53,565 nt of DNA. It comes from Fervidicella metallireducens AeB (GTDB lineage: Bacteria; Bacillota; Clostridia; Clostridiales; Caloramatoraceae). The stretch lies in contig NZ_AZQP01000016.1 of assembly GCF_000601455.1 (NCBI RefSeq), positions 1-53,565 on the forward strand, in the 5' to 3' direction. This document shows, one piece after another, positions 1 to 10,574 of the stretch (the first letter of the stretch is position 1; each line of letters starts with the position of its first letter). A model generated the notes under the pieces. That model worked only from the letters and a program-made list of their open reading frames with translations. It searched no databases and was not told the DNA's origin. The translations under genes were made by a program, and so were the position numbers.

Positions 1-23
1 AATTTATCTTGACGACAATAAGT

Positions 24-52
24 ATTTTATCACACATCTTTTTTTGTGTCAA
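24..52 (-). promoter_or_regulatory. Consensus promoter reading out of the left edge (distal of a tandem pair)
   Basis: On the minus strand TTGACA (52-47) and TAAAAT (29-24) are separated by exactly 17 bases. No coding frame lies between it and the window edge. A second promoter lies about 75 bases upstream. Closely spaced consensus promoters downstream of gyrA are typical of rRNA operons in Clostridia; that the target is an rRNA operon is inference, because the transcribed gene is outside the window. Confidence 0.7.
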
Positions 53-73
53 CACTTATTTAAAATTTTATTT

Positions 74-89
74 GTCGTGAACTCACGAC
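74..89. repeat. Short inverted repeat between the tandem promoters
   Basis: GTCGTGA (74-80) and TCACGAC (83-89) are perfect 7-base inverted arms around AC. The element sits just downstream of the -10 of the first minus-strand promoter and upstream of the second. It could be an operator or simply a start-site leader hairpin; no specific regulator can be named. Confidence 0.4.
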
Positions 90-97
90 GCTTAATT

Positions 98-126
98 ATA
101 ATACCATCTTAACTTTTTATTGTCAA
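98..126 (-). promoter_or_regulatory. Consensus promoter reading out of the left edge (proximal of a tandem pair)
   Basis: On the minus strand TTGACA (126-121), a 17-base spacer, and TATTAT (103-98); an overlapping TATAAT at 100-95 would give a 20-base spacer. It lies after the gyrA terminator, so it starts a new transcription unit leaving the window to the left, most likely an rRNA operon (inference). Confidence 0.7.
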
Positions 127-265
127 CAATTTATTTTATTTATTTTTACAACACTTATATAACCCTGAATTTCTAAATCATATACAAAAAAACAGAGGAA
201 GTCCTTCCCTTATTTTATTCCGATAACAATAGAATTTTTGAAATACCTAGACTAAATAATCTTTC

Positions 266-294
266 AAAAAATCTTTGTTTCCAATAAAACAAAG
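266..294 (-). terminator. Rho-independent terminator of the dnaA-gyrA gene group
   Basis: Reading the minus strand, CTTTGTTT (294-287) and AAACAAAG (280-273) form an 8-bp stem with a six-base loop, followed by a T tract at 271-266. It lies about 100 bases past the gyrA stop codon and separates this gene run from the outward promoters at 24-126. Confidence 0.75.
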
Positions 295-390
295 TACAGA
301 ACTTCCAAGTAATTTGTCTATTAACCAGTGAGTTTTTTATTAATTACCTTGCTTATTTAATATAAATTTTAATACCTATCAGAGTATTTT

Positions 391-2844
391 TTATTCCTCC
401 ATATCCGTTTTCTCTGTATCTTCATCATTACAATTTATTTTTGATACAGAGACTATTCTATCATTTTCACCTGATTTCATTAATGTTACACCCATAGCAT
501 TTCTTCCGGTACATGAAATATCTTTTACTTGTAACCTTATTATTATTCCGTTGCTGTTTATTAGCATTATTTCATCATCATCTTTAACTGCTTTCGCACC
601 AACTATACTACCAGTTTTTTTAGTAACCTTGTAAGTAATTATTCCTTTACCTCCACGACCTTGCACACTATATTCAGAAAAACTTGTTCTTTTTCCAAAT
701 CCGTTCTCACTTACAACAAGTAATTCTGAATCATCATCAACAACTTCCATACTTACAGCAACATCGCCTTCTCTTAAAGTAATAGCCTTAACCCCTGCGG
801 CTGTTCTTCCCATTGGTCTTACATCATTTTCATCAAAAGTTATTGAGTAGCCATTCTTAGTTACTATTACAATTTTTTGATTTCCATCTGTTAATTTAAC
901 ACACATCAATTCATCTTCAGTTTTTAAATTAATTGCATTTATTCCAGATTTTCTCATGGAACTAAATTCACTTAGCTTTGTTTTTTTAATTTGACCATTC
1001 TTTGTAGCAAAAACAAGATATTGGTCATCATTGAATTCTTTTATTGTAATTACAGTCTGTATTTTTTCATTAGGGTTTAACGGTAGAATGTTTACTATAT
1101 TTGTTCCCCTTGCAGTTCTTCCAGCTTCAGGTATTTCATAAGCTTTTAGTTTGTATGCTCTTCCAAAATTAGTGAAAAATATAATATTATTATGTGTTGA
1201 GGTATTAAATAAGTTTTCAACAAAATCATCTTCCCTCGTTGAAAGTCCTTGTATTCCCTTTCCACCTCTTTTTTGACTCTTATAAGTGTCACTTGGTATT
1301 CTTTTAATATATCCAGCATGTGTTATAGTTACCGCAACTTCTTCTTCTTGTATTAAATCCTCTATATCTATTTCATCGTTGTTATTTGTAATTCTTGTTC
1401 TTCTTGTATCACTATATTTTGTTTTTATCTCAGTTAATTCATCCTTTATTATTTGAAGAACTAGGTGTTCGTTTGCAAGTACTTCCTTTAAGTAATTTAT
1501 CAGCTTAATAAGTTCTACATATTCACTCTCTAACTTTTCTCTCTCTAATCCTGTAAGTCTGTTAAGTCTCATATCCAGAATAGCCTGAGCTTGTTTCTCT
1601 GATAAGCCAAACTTAACCATCAGCCCGTTTCTTGCTTCATCTGTATTTTTAGATGCTCTGATTAATGCAATTACTTCATCTATATGATCAAGAGCAATCC
1701 TTAATCCTTCTAAAATATGGGCCCTTGCTTCAGCCTTGTCTAAATCATATTGTGTTCTTCTTCTTATGACTTCTTTTTGAAATTCAACATAATGATACAA
1801 TATTTCCTTTAGATTTAATATTTTAGGCTCTCCATCAACAAGTGCCAGATTTATTATTCCAAAGGTATCCTGCATTTTGGTATGTTTATATAGCAAGTTT
1901 AGAACTATGTTTGCATTAGCATCCCTTTTCAGCTCAATGACGATTCTCATACCTTGTCTATCTGATTCATCTCTAAGATCTGAAATTCCTTCTATTTTTT
2001 TATCTTTAACAAGCTCAGCGATACTCTCTATTAATTTTGCTTTATTAACTTGGTATGGAAGCTCTGTTACTACTATTCTGTTTTTTCCTCTTTCTTCTTC
2101 AATTGTTGCCTCTGCTCTTACTATTACCCTTCCCCTACCTGTTTCGTAAGCCTGTCTGATACCTGATGTTCCTAATATATTTCCTGCTGTTGGAAAATCA
2201 GGTCCTTTAATTACACCCATTAATTCTTTTATGGTGATATCTGGATTATCTATTAGTCTTATTGTTCCCTCTATTATCTCACCTAAGTTATGTGGTGGTA
2301 TGTTAGTTGCCATACCAACAGCTATCCCCGATGAACCATTTACCAAAAGATTTGGGTATCTTGAAGGTAAAACTGATGGCTCTTTTTCAGTTCCATCAAA
2401 GTTATCAACATAATCTATTGTGTTCTTATTTATGTCTCTCATCATTTCCATGGCAATTTTAGAAAGTCTTGCTTCTGTATAACGCATTGCAGCTGCACCA
2501 TCGCCATCAACTGAACCAAAATTTCCATGTCCATCAACTAAAGGATATCTCGTGGAAAAATCCTGTGCTAATCTTACCATAGCATCATAAACAGCAGAAT
2601 CACCATGTGGATGATATTTACCTAGTACATCCCCGACGATTCTGGCACTTTTTCTATGTTGTTTATCTGGGTGTATTCCTAATTCATGCATTGAATATAG
2701 AATTCTTCTGTGTACAGGCTTTAAACCATCTCGTACATCTGGAAGAGCACGACCAACAATAACACTCATAGCATAATCTATATAACATCTTTTCATTTCA
2801 TCTTTAATGTCAACATTTAAAATTGTACCGTTTCTTTCATCCAT
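391..2844 (-). CDS. gyrA: DNA gyrase subunit A
   Basis: Breakage-reunion subunit of DNA gyrase; with GyrB it introduces negative supercoils in an ATP-dependent reaction in the cytoplasm. The 817 residues have the usual length. The active-site tyrosine is Tyr122 in [10 protein letters not shown], and the quinolone-determining region has Ser83 and Asp87, the drug-sensitive arrangement known from E. coli. A GyrA-box-like motif (QKRGGKG) near residue 530 opens the C-terminal DNA-wrapping beta-pinwheel, followed by a short acidic tail. The ATG follows a GAGGTG ribosome site, 28 bases after gyrB, so the two are very likely cotranscribed. It is the last gene of the leftward origin cluster before the terminator at 266-294. 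Confidence 0.98.
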   Translation of the reverse strand: MDERNGTILNVDIKDEMKRCYIDYAMSVIVGRALPDVRDGLKPVHRRILYSMHELGIHPDKQHRKSARIVGDVLGKYHPHGDSAVYDAMVRLAQDFSTRYPLVDGHGNFGSVDGDGAAAMRYTEARLSKIAMEMMRDINKNTIDYVDNFDGTEKEPSVLPSRYPNLLVNGSSGIAVGMATNIPPHNLGEIIEGTIRLIDNPDITIKELMGVIKGPDFPTAGNILGTSGIRQAYETGRGRVIVRAEATIEEERGKNRIVVTELPYQVNKAKLIESIAELVKDKKIEGISDLRDESDRQGMRIVIELKRDANANIVLNLLYKHTKMQDTFGIINLALVDGEPKILNLKEILYHYVEFQKEVIRRRTQYDLDKAEARAHILEGLRIALDHIDEVIALIRASKNTDEARNGLMVKFGLSEKQAQAILDMRLNRLTGLEREKLESEYVELIKLINYLKEVLANEHLVLQIIKDELTEIKTKYSDTRRTRITNNNDEIDIEDLIQEEEVAVTITHAGYIKRIPSDTYKSQKRGGKGIQGLSTREDDFVENLFNTSTHNNIIFFTNFGRAYKLKAYEIPEAGRTARGTNIVNILPLNPNEKIQTVITIKEFNDDQYLVFATKNGQIKKTKLSEFSSMRKSGINAINLKTEDELMCVKLTDGNQKIVIVTKNGYSITFDENDVRPMGRTAAGVKAITLREGDVAVSMEVVDDDSELLVVSENGFGKRTSFSEYSVQGRGGKGIITYKVTKKTGSIVGAKAVKDDDEIMLINSNGIIIRLQVKDISCTGRNAMGVTLMKSGENDRIVSVSKINCNDEDTEKTDMEE

Positions 2845-2872
2845 ATGTTCACCTCATTCGTACTTTTTAGAA

Positions 2873-4774
<1,902 letters not shown>

Positions 4775-4795
4775 TTAAATCCTCCTCTCTACCAC

Positions 4796-5053
4796 TTACA
4801 GTTCATCTACAAAACCACTTCTTTTAGACAAAGTTACAGAGGATATGGGTGAAAGATATATTATACTTTTCTTTTCTCTTTCAGTAACCACAAAAGATTT
4901 TGGCTCATCTTTAGTAATTCTTTTAATAAACCCCTCTTCCTCAGCTGTCTTTAGAAATTGTCTTGTATCTATGCTAGTTGTAGAATTTATATCGAAAATA
5001 GCTATAACCTCTTTAAGTGGAATAACAACATTTTCTCCCAAATGCAAAAACAC
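4796..5053 (-). CDS. remB: DUF370 / RemB-like regulator (YaaB)
   Basis: Small 85-residue protein of the DUF370 family. In Bacillus subtilis the paralogue RemA activates matrix genes and RemB (YaaB) lies in this same recF-gyrB gap. The opening MFLHLGENVVIPLKEVIAIF and the segment SIDTRQFL are typical of the family. The GTG start at 5053 is preceded by GGGAGGA at seven bases. It sits between recF and gyrB. Its role in this organism is inferred only from family and position. Confidence 0.85.
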   Translation of the reverse strand: MFLHLGENVVIPLKEVIAIFDINSTTSIDTRQFLKTAEEEGFIKRITKDEPKSFVVTEREKKSIIYLSPISSVTLSKRSGFVDEL

Positions 5054-5102
5054 ACAAAATTCCTCCCTTTATCATTCACATAAATAAATTATAACCTTTT
5101 GT

Positions 5103-6242
5103 TTATGAATTGTATATTTCATTATTATTAATATCCTTTAATTTTGAAATATTTCCGTTTTTTACAATAAAAACATCCTTGTTATCAAAATGAAAAGCAT
5201 TTATATCATTTAAGCTTGTACATGTTAGAATAGTCTGAACATCTTTTAATGATTCTAGAAGAAATTTTTGTCTGTTTAAGTCTAATTCAGACATCACATC
5301 ATCAAGTATTAGTATCGGATATTCAGAAACCTCAGACTTAATTATTTCAATTTCAGATAGTTTTAATGATAACGCTGCAGTTCTCTGCTGACCCTGTGAA
5401 CCGTAAATTTTTGTATCAAATCCATTAATTTTTATTATTAAATCATCCCTATGTGGCCCTTTCAGGGTTACACCTCTTTCAATATCAGTATCCATTTCTT
5501 CAATATAGTATTTTAACAGCCATTTCTTAGTCTCCTGTTTATTTTTATATTTACCAATACTACAATCGTATATTATTTCCAGCTCTTCTTTACCATTGGT
5601 AATTTTTCTATGAATAAGTCTAGCAATTAAAGATAATTTTTTAATAAATTCATTTCTAGCGTCACAGAGAAAACTACCGTATTCAGCTAATTGTTCACTG
5701 AAAACCTCTGCTGTTATTCTATTTGAAGGTGAAAACTTTATTGATTTCAAAAGATTATTTCTCTGCATAAGCACACGATTATACTGTAAAAGTGCATGAT
5801 GATATTTAGGTCTGATTTGATTCAACTCATTATCAATAAATTTCCTTCTGAAAGCCGGACCTTCTTTAACCAATTTTAAATCCTCAGGAGAAAATATTAC
5901 AACATTTACCGTTCCTAATACTTCAGATATTTTATTAATTCTTATTCCATTGACTTTAATAGCCTTCTTTTCCTCATTACTTAAAAGAAACTCCATTGTA
6001 TAATCTGAGATAGCTTTAACAACATCAGCTTTTATATAAGCCCTATCTTTATCCCATTTTATTAATTCAGAATCTCTGCTTGTTCTATGTGATTTAACAC
6101 CACTTAAATAATATATTGATTCAACTATATTCGTTTTTCCCTGAGCATTTTCACCAACAAATATATTTAATCCCTTGTTTAAATTTAAACTTAAACTTGA
6201 ATAATTTCTATAATTTTTAAGTTCAAGGTTTTTTACATGCAT
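5103..6242 (-). CDS. recF: DNA replication and repair protein RecF
   Basis: SMC-like ATPase that helps load RecA at single-strand gaps with RecO and RecR. The 379 residues are the usual length. Walker A is GENAQGKTN at 30-38, the ABC-type signature region is YGSQGQQRTAAL, and Walker B is PILILDDVMSELD. The ATG at 6242 follows GAGG at about eight bases. It lies 11 bases after yaaA in the conserved dnaA-dnaN-yaaA-recF-remB-gyrB order. Confidence 0.96.
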   Translation of the reverse strand: MHVKNLELKNYRNYSSLSLNLNKGLNIFVGENAQGKTNIVESIYYLSGVKSHRTSRDSELIKWDKDRAYIKADVVKAISDYTMEFLLSNEEKKAIKVNGIRINKISEVLGTVNVVIFSPEDLKLVKEGPAFRRKFIDNELNQIRPKYHHALLQYNRVLMQRNNLLKSIKFSPSNRITAEVFSEQLAEYGSFLCDARNEFIKKLSLIARLIHRKITNGKEELEIIYDCSIGKYKNKQETKKWLLKYYIEEMDTDIERGVTLKGPHRDDLIIKINGFDTKIYGSQGQQRTAALSLKLSEIEIIKSEVSEYPILILDDVMSELDLNRQKFLLESLKDVQTILTCTSLNDINAFHFDNKDVFIVKNGNISKLKDINNNEIYNS

Positions 6243-6253
6243 ATTTTTATCCT

Positions 6254-6463
6254 CTACACGACTTCAAAAATTCCAACATCAGCAACTTCAACTATATTTC
6301 CTTTGTAAAGCTTTTTACCCCTTTGAAGAACAACTTCACCATTAACTTTAACATCACCATTATTAATTATCAATTTAGCTATAGTACCCGTGTCCGCAAT
6401 ACCTGCCCACTTTAAAAATTGGTCCAGCTTAATAAATTCCGTATTAATTTGAATTTTATCCAT
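6254..6463 (-). CDS. yaaA: S4-domain RNA-binding protein YaaA
   Basis: A 69-residue protein consisting almost only of an S4 RNA-binding fold: LDQFLKWAGIADTGTIAKLI followed by NGDVKVNGEVVLQRGKKLY. In B. subtilis YaaA (RlbA) is linked to 50S ribosome assembly. The ATG has a strong AGGAGG site. It lies between dnaN and recF, its standard place in Firmicutes. Confidence 0.92.
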   Translation of the reverse strand: MDKIQINTEFIKLDQFLKWAGIADTGTIAKLIINNGDVKVNGEVVLQRGKKLYKGNIVEVADVGIFEVV

Positions 6464-6519
6464 AAGATACCTCCTATCTGTATTAGTACAATCGTTACAA
6501 AACCACCTGTATCAGGTGG

Positions 6520-7623
6520 TTATACGGTATCAACAAGTCTTACTGGTAGTACTAAGTAAATATAGTCCTTAGAATCAACCTTTTTTACTAAACAAGGACT
6601 TACATTACTTGAAAATTCAAGATATATCTCTTCAGAATCTATTATTCTCAATACATCTAGAAAATATTTTGAATTAAAGGCAATTTTCAAACCTTCTCCT
6701 TCAAGCTCTATATTAACTTCTTCATAAACTTTACCCATTTGTGAATTAGACGTTATCACCATTTTATCTTCTTTTATTTCAAATTTTATTAAATTTGTCT
6801 TTCCTTCCCTTGCAAGTAATGATGCACGCTCAATACTCTCCATCAATTCATTAGTTTTTACCTTCACCTTCATCCTATATTCATCTGGAATTATTTGTCT
6901 GTAATTAATGAATTCTCCATCAAGTAATCTTGATATTATTTTTGTATCTCCTAGATTAAATAAAATATGATTAGGAGTGAATGTAATTTTTACTGGTTCA
7001 TTTATTGGTTCTAGTATTTTTGATATCTCTATTAATGTTTTCCCAGGAATTACAGCGCTTATATTATCCTTATTTCCAATTTCATATGATTTCAAAGCTA
7101 ATCTATAACCATCAAGTGCAACAAAACTTAAAACTTCATTCCTAACTTCAAACAAAACTCCTGTTAGAATAGGTCTAGTTTCATCCGTAGCCACAGCAAA
7201 AATTGTTTGTTTAATAAAATTACGTAATAAATCTTGTGAAATCTCGTACATTGTATTTTCATTAATTACAGGAAGTTTTGGAAATTCTTCTGGATTATTT
7301 CCAACAAGAACAAACTCAGATTTTAAGCAAGTAATATAAACATCATTATTTTCTTTTTTTACTGTAATAACATCATTTGGAAGTTTTCTTATAAATTCAC
7401 CTAAAATCTTTGAATTTAAAACAACTGAACCAACCTGATGAATATCCGCATTTACATAAGTTTCAATACCAAGATCTAAATCTGTTGCTGAAAGTATAAC
7501 TCTATCCTTTTCAACAGTAATCAAAATCCCTTCCAAAATTGGAAATGTAGTTTTATTTGATGCAGCTTTTTGAACAATATTAATTGCCTCTTGCAGAACG
7601 TCCTTTTCACAAGTAAACCACAT
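6520..7623 (-). CDS. dnaN: DNA polymerase III beta subunit (sliding clamp)
   Basis: Ring-shaped processivity clamp that tethers the replicative polymerase to DNA. Starting at ATG 7623 the protein is 367 residues (MWFTCEKDVL...), normal for DnaN. This start is chosen because AAAGGAGG lies seven bases upstream; the frame stays open to 7752, but that extension is not conserved-looking and runs through the origin DNA. Typical clamp segments include ILSATDLDLGIE, FAVATDETRPILTGVLFE and the C-terminal YLVLPVRLV. A DnaA box (7638-7646) overlaps the leader next to the ribosome site, which could couple dnaN expression to DnaA. Confidence 0.96.
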   Translation of the reverse strand: MWFTCEKDVLQEAINIVQKAASNKTTFPILEGILITVEKDRVILSATDLDLGIETYVNADIHQVGSVVLNSKILGEFIRKLPNDVITVKKENNDVYITCLKSEFVLVGNNPEEFPKLPVINENTMYEISQDLLRNFIKQTIFAVATDETRPILTGVLFEVRNEVLSFVALDGYRLALKSYEIGNKDNISAVIPGKTLIEISKILEPINEPVKITFTPNHILFNLGDTKIISRLLDGEFINYRQIIPDEYRMKVKVKTNELMESIERASLLAREGKTNLIKFEIKEDKMVITSNSQMGKVYEEVNIELEGEGLKIAFNSKYFLDVLRIIDSEEIYLEFSSNVSPCLVKKVDSKDYIYLVLPVRLVDTV

Positions 7624-7637
7624 ATCAGATCCTCCTT

Positions 7638-7646
7638 TTATCCACA
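7638..7646 (+). promoter_or_regulatory. Consensus DnaA box in the dnaN leader
   Basis: TTATCCACA, a perfect match to the DnaA-box consensus, starts immediately beside the AAAGGAGG ribosome site of dnaN and partly overlaps it. It lies on the far side of the unwinding region from the other boxes at 7720-7812. Confidence 0.75.
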
Positions 7647-7649
7647 TAG

Positions 7650-7812
7650 GAAAATTAATATATATATAAGAGATAAATAAATAGTTTTTTAGTAGTAATA
7701 GTAGTAGGGGCTGTGAATTTGTTGATAACCCATACAGCCATGAAAAAATCAATATTCTTCAATAAAAATAATTGTGGATAAGTTGTCTGATTTTTGGTAC
7801 AAGTTATCCACA
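7650..7812. other. oriC: Origin unwinding module: A+T-rich DUE, DnaA-trios and DnaA boxes between dnaA and dnaN
   Basis: In order from the dnaN side: A+T-rich DNA (7650-7689); a run of six trinucleotides TAG TAG TAA TAG TAG TAG (7690-7707); a G+C patch GGGGCTGTG (7707-7715); a DnaA-like box TGTTGATAA (7720-7728); then consensus boxes TGTGGATAA (7773-7781) and TTATCCACA (7804-7812). This is the order and polarity of the basal unwinding system described for B. subtilis, where DnaA extends from duplex boxes onto 3'-GAT-5' trios. The site is the dnaA-dnaN gap, as in B. subtilis. That this is the melting site is inference. Confidence 0.75.
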
Positions 7813-7843
7813 ATATTCAACAAAAAATTCGTAAAAAAATTAT

Positions 7844-9244
7844 CTACATGTTATTAAAATAAAAAATACACATCTGTGGATTATTTTTGCTGAATTTTTT
7901 TGTTATTTCATCTATTGTTTGCTTTAAACTTTCATCATTTTCTAGATCTGCTGAAATTTTTTCATAAGCATGTATAACTGTTGTATGATCTCTTCCACCG
8001 AACTCCTCACCTATTTTTGGTAATGAAAGGTCTGTAAGTTTTCTGGCAAGATACATAGCAATCTGTCTCGGAAAAGCAACATTCTTAGTCCTTCTTTTAG
8101 ATTTAAAATCTTCAATTCTTAGATTGTAGTAGCTAGATACAACGTCTTGAATCAAATCAATTGTTATCTGCTTAGAATTCTTTTTTGAAATTATATCTTT
8201 TAAAGCCTCTGAGGCTAAATCAACGCTGATTTCTCTATTTGCCAATGAAGAATATGCAACAATTCTAATCAGAGCACCTTCTAATTCTCTTATATTTGAT
8301 TGAATTTTATTTGCGATATATACCATGACTTCATTAGGAATATTTAGATTTTCAACATCTGCCTTTTTCTTTAGTATGGCAATTCTTGTTTCGTAATCCG
8401 GTGGCTGAATATCAGCAATTAATCCCCATTCAAATCTTGATCTTAATCTATCTTCTAAAGTTGGTATTTCCTTTGGCGGTCTATCACTTGATATAATTAT
8501 TTGTTTATTAGCTTCGTGCAGAGCATTAAAAGTATGGAAAAATTCTTCCTGAGTTCTTTCTTTACCAGCTATAAACTGTATATCGTCAACCAATAGTACA
8601 TCTACATTTCTGTATTTATTTCTGAATTCCACGTTTTTATCATCTTTAATTGAGTTTATTAATTCATTTGTAAATTTTTCTGATGAAACATAAACAACTC
8701 GTGCACTGGGATTACCACTGAGTATATAATGCCCTATTGCATGCATAAGATGCGTCTTTCCAAGTCCAACTCCACCATATATAAATAAAGGATTATATGC
8801 CCTGGCAGGAGTTTCAGCAACGGCTAAGGATGCAGCATGGGCAAATCTATTACTATTACCAATAACAAAAGTATCAAAGGTATATTTTGGATTTAAAGTT
8901 GATGTAGTCAGCTCATCGTTAGATTTTTTTTCAGTATTATTTTCTTTTTTCTCAATTTTATTAGAAGTTTCATTGTTATTATGCATTTCATCATCAGATG
9001 GAAGAAGAAATTTTATATCATACTTTTTAGATGAGACTAACTTAATTGCATTTCCAATTAAATCTTTATATCGAGCTTCTAATATTCCCTTGGTAAAATC
9101 ATTAGGAACCGCAAGTATAATTGTATCTTGAGAAATTCTTATTGGTTCAATACATTTAATCCATGTATTAAAACCAACTTCAGTTAATTCCGCCTTTATT
9201 ATGTTAAGGGTTTTCTCCCACAAGTCGGTAATCTGGTTCCCCAT
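7844..9244 (-). CDS. dnaA: Chromosomal replication initiator protein DnaA
   Basis: AAA+ ATPase that binds DnaA boxes and melts the origin. The 466 residues fit the family. Domain I is about 1-80; a Lys/Asn/Glu-rich linker spans about 85-117; the AAA+ domain has Walker [10 protein letters not shown] (157-165) and Walker B LLVDDIQF (217-224); the C-terminal domain IV has the DnaA signature [16 protein letters not shown]. The ATG follows AGGAGG. A consensus promoter with an adjacent DnaA box lies just upstream, suggesting autoregulation. A box-like TGTGGATTA (7875-7883) lies in the 3' end of the gene. Confidence 0.98.
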   Translation of the reverse strand: MGNQITDLWEKTLNIIKAELTEVGFNTWIKCIEPIRISQDTIILAVPNDFTKGILEARYKDLIGNAIKLVSSKKYDIKFLLPSDDEMHNNNETSNKIEKKENNTEKKSNDELTTSTLNPKYTFDTFVIGNSNRFAHAASLAVAETPARAYNPLFIYGGVGLGKTHLMHAIGHYILSGNPSARVVYVSSEKFTNELINSIKDDKNVEFRNKYRNVDVLLVDDIQFIAGKERTQEEFFHTFNALHEANKQIIISSDRPPKEIPTLEDRLRSRFEWGLIADIQPPDYETRIAILKKKADVENLNIPNEVMVYIANKIQSNIRELEGALIRIVAYSSLANREISVDLASEALKDIISKKNSKQITIDLIQDVVSSYYNLRIEDFKSKRRTKNVAFPRQIAMYLARKLTDLSLPKIGEEFGGRDHTTVIHAYEKISADLENDESLKQTIDEITKKFSKNNPQMCIFYFNNM

Positions 9245-9281
9245 AAAATTTCCTCCTATTCGTAAAATATAAAATAAAAAA

Positions 9282-9310
9282 ATTTTATTAGTTCAAAATT
9301 TAATTGTCAA
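9282..9310 (-). promoter_or_regulatory. dnaA promoter
   Basis: On the minus strand TTGACA (9310-9305), a 17-base spacer and TAAAAT (9287-9282). It is about 40 bases upstream of the dnaA ATG. A DnaA-box variant TTATCAACA (9316-9324) sits just upstream of the -35, which fits the autorepression known for dnaA in other bacteria. Confidence 0.75.
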
Positions 9311-9315
9311 CAAAG

Positions 9316-9668
9316 TTATCAACAAGATTAAAAAATAATGAATAATAAACTAAAATAGTTGATAAAATTATTCACAGTAATGTTATTATGTTAATAATTT
9401 ATATGGTAAAAAAGAAAATTATTTTTTATCAACAAATCCATATTAACAAAATAAACAAGAAAAAAATCAAAGAAAATCAATTATTCAAATAAAAAACAAA
9501 AATAAATTTAACAACTTATACACAAGCTTATCCACAATTGTGTATAAGTTGACTTTAATCCTCAAAAAATATAAAAGATAAAAACAAGTTATTCACATAG
9601 CATAAATATATTATCAAATAATTAATCCACAAGCAACACTTATCCACAAAAAACATATATGTGGATAA
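9316..9668. other. oriC: oriC DnaA-box cluster between dnaA and rpmH
   Basis: The 562-base gap between divergent dnaA and rpmH is very A+T-rich and holds a dense set of DnaA boxes. Plus strand: TTATCAACA 9316-9324, TTATTCACA 9368-9376, TTATCAACA 9426-9434, TTATACACA 9516-9524, TTATCCACA 9528-9536, TTATTCACA 9589-9597, TAATCCACA 9623-9631, TTATCCACA 9640-9648. Minus strand: TTATACACA at 9547-9539 and TTATCCACA at 9668-9660. Three exact consensus boxes and seven one-mismatch boxes fit the upstream half of a bipartite Firmicute origin. Which boxes bind DnaA in vivo is not shown by sequence. Confidence 0.85.
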
Positions 9669-9702
9669 AAATATCAACAATATAAGTAATCGTATCTATT
9701 TC

Positions 9703-9731
9703 TTGACAGTTTTAATACATAACTATATAAT
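9703..9731 (+). promoter_or_regulatory. rpmH promoter
   Basis: TTGACA (9703-9708), a 17-base spacer and TATAAT (9726-9731), a perfect sigma-A consensus. It lies about 76 bases upstream of rpmH and immediately beyond the last oriC DnaA box, so the first rightward transcript begins at the edge of the origin. Confidence 0.85.
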
Positions 9732-9806
9732 CTTTATAGTACGTTTATTTATTAATATTGAGATGATAAGATATTGTCATATATATGTAAAAGGAGGTGC
9801 AGTCTC

Positions 9807-9941
9807 GTGCTAAGAACATATCAGCCAAAGAAAAGACAAAGAAAAAAGGAACATGGATTCAGAAAGAGAATGAAGACTCGTGGAGGAAGACTTGTTCTTC
9901 AAAGAAGAAGAAGAAAAGGAAGAAAGAGATTGACAGCATAA
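9807..9941 (+). CDS. rpmH: 50S ribosomal protein L34
   Basis: A 44-residue, extremely basic protein that reads [18 protein letters not shown] near its start and ends KGRKRLTA, the standard L34 pattern. The start is GTG at 9807, six bases after AAGGAGGTG. It is the first rightward gene from oriC, followed by rnpA, the order known across bacteria. A longer open frame on the same strand (9797-10015) overlaps it but is not real. Confidence 0.96.
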   Translation: MLRTYQPKKRQRKKEHGFRKRMKTRGGRLVLQRRRRKGRKRLTA

Positions 9942-9942
9942 G

Positions 9943-9965
9943 AGGCCGCTTTAGTGGCCTTTTTC
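9943..9965 (+). terminator. Hairpin terminator or attenuator between rpmH and rnpA
   Basis: AGGCCGC and GTGGCCT (one G-T pair) form a 7-bp stem with a TTTA loop, followed by TTTTT. Placed just after the rpmH stop, it probably lowers rnpA-yidC transcription relative to the abundant L34 message (inference). Confidence 0.7.
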
Positions 9966-10001
9966 TGCAATTTTATCCTTTTATCAAGAAGGGGAAAATA
10001 G

Positions 10002-10346
10002 ATGAAAAGCGATGAAAAGATAAAGAAAAATTCGCAGTTTAGGTACATATATAATCGTGGCAAATCAATTAGTGATTCATTATTGGTGTTATACATATTT
10101 AAAAACAATAAGAATATCAATAGAATAGGTATATCTGTAAGTAAAAAGGTTGGAAATAGTGTTACTAGGAACAGAGTAAAGAGGCTTATAAGGGAGAGTT
10201 ATAGAACTAATAAAGAAAAATATAGAAGGGGATATGACTTAATCTTTGTTGCTAGGGCAAGGTGTTCAAAATCTAATTATCACGAAATTTTAAAATCACA
10301 GATAAATTTGATGAAAAAAGGTGGTTTATTAAAAGAAGGTGAATAA
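10002..10346 (+). CDS. rnpA: Ribonuclease P protein component
   Basis: Protein subunit of RNase P, which matures the 5' ends of tRNAs together with the catalytic RNA. The 114 residues are the normal size. The RNA-binding signature [13 protein letters not shown] is present, as is [16 protein letters not shown] upstream of it. The start ATG at 10002 has a GAAGGGG site. It is followed two bases later by yidD, so translation of the two is probably coupled. Confidence 0.96.
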   Translation: MKSDEKIKKNSQFRYIYNRGKSISDSLLVLYIFKNNKNINRIGISVSKKVGNSVTRNRVKRLIRESYRTNKEKYRRGYDLIFVARARCSKSNYHEILKSQINLMKKGGLLKEGE

Positions 10347-10348
10347 TT

Positions 10349-10558
10349 TTGAAAAAATTTTTAATAATTTTAATAAAGATATATAGAAAATATATATCAC
10401 CTATGAAACCACCTTCATGCAGGTTTATACCAACATGCTCACAGTATGCTATTGATGCTATAGAAAAATATGGAGCCATCAAAGGAAGTTTTTTGGCTAT
10501 TAGGCGTATATTAAAATGTCACCCCTTTCATCCTGGGGGGTACGACCCAGTGCCATAA
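10349..10558 (+). CDS. yidD: Membrane protein insertion efficiency factor YidD
   Basis: Small amphipathic protein (69 residues) that assists YidC-dependent membrane insertion. The family signature is complete: [20 protein letters not shown], three cysteines in the CxxxPTCS/C..HP region, and [12 protein letters not shown] at the C terminus. The start is TTG at 10349, two bases after the rnpA stop, with GAAGGTGA inside rnpA as ribosome site. Its position between rnpA and yidC is standard. Confidence 0.95.
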   Translation: MKKFLIILIKIYRKYISPMKPPSCRFIPTCSQYAIDAIEKYGAIKGSFLAIRRILKCHPFHPGGYDPVP

Positions 10559-10574
10559 TAAGGAGGGTTAAAAT

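Noticed and set aside
7624-7752. An N-terminally extended DnaN starting at 7752
   Set aside because: The extension runs through the DnaA-trios and boxes, is hydrophobic and unlike DnaN, and the ATG at 7623 has a strong ribosome site.
9797-10015. An open frame of 72 residues overlapping rpmH on the same strand
   Set aside because: Its sequence is Lys-rich low complexity, and the real L34 reading in the other frame is unambiguous with a good GTG and ribosome site.
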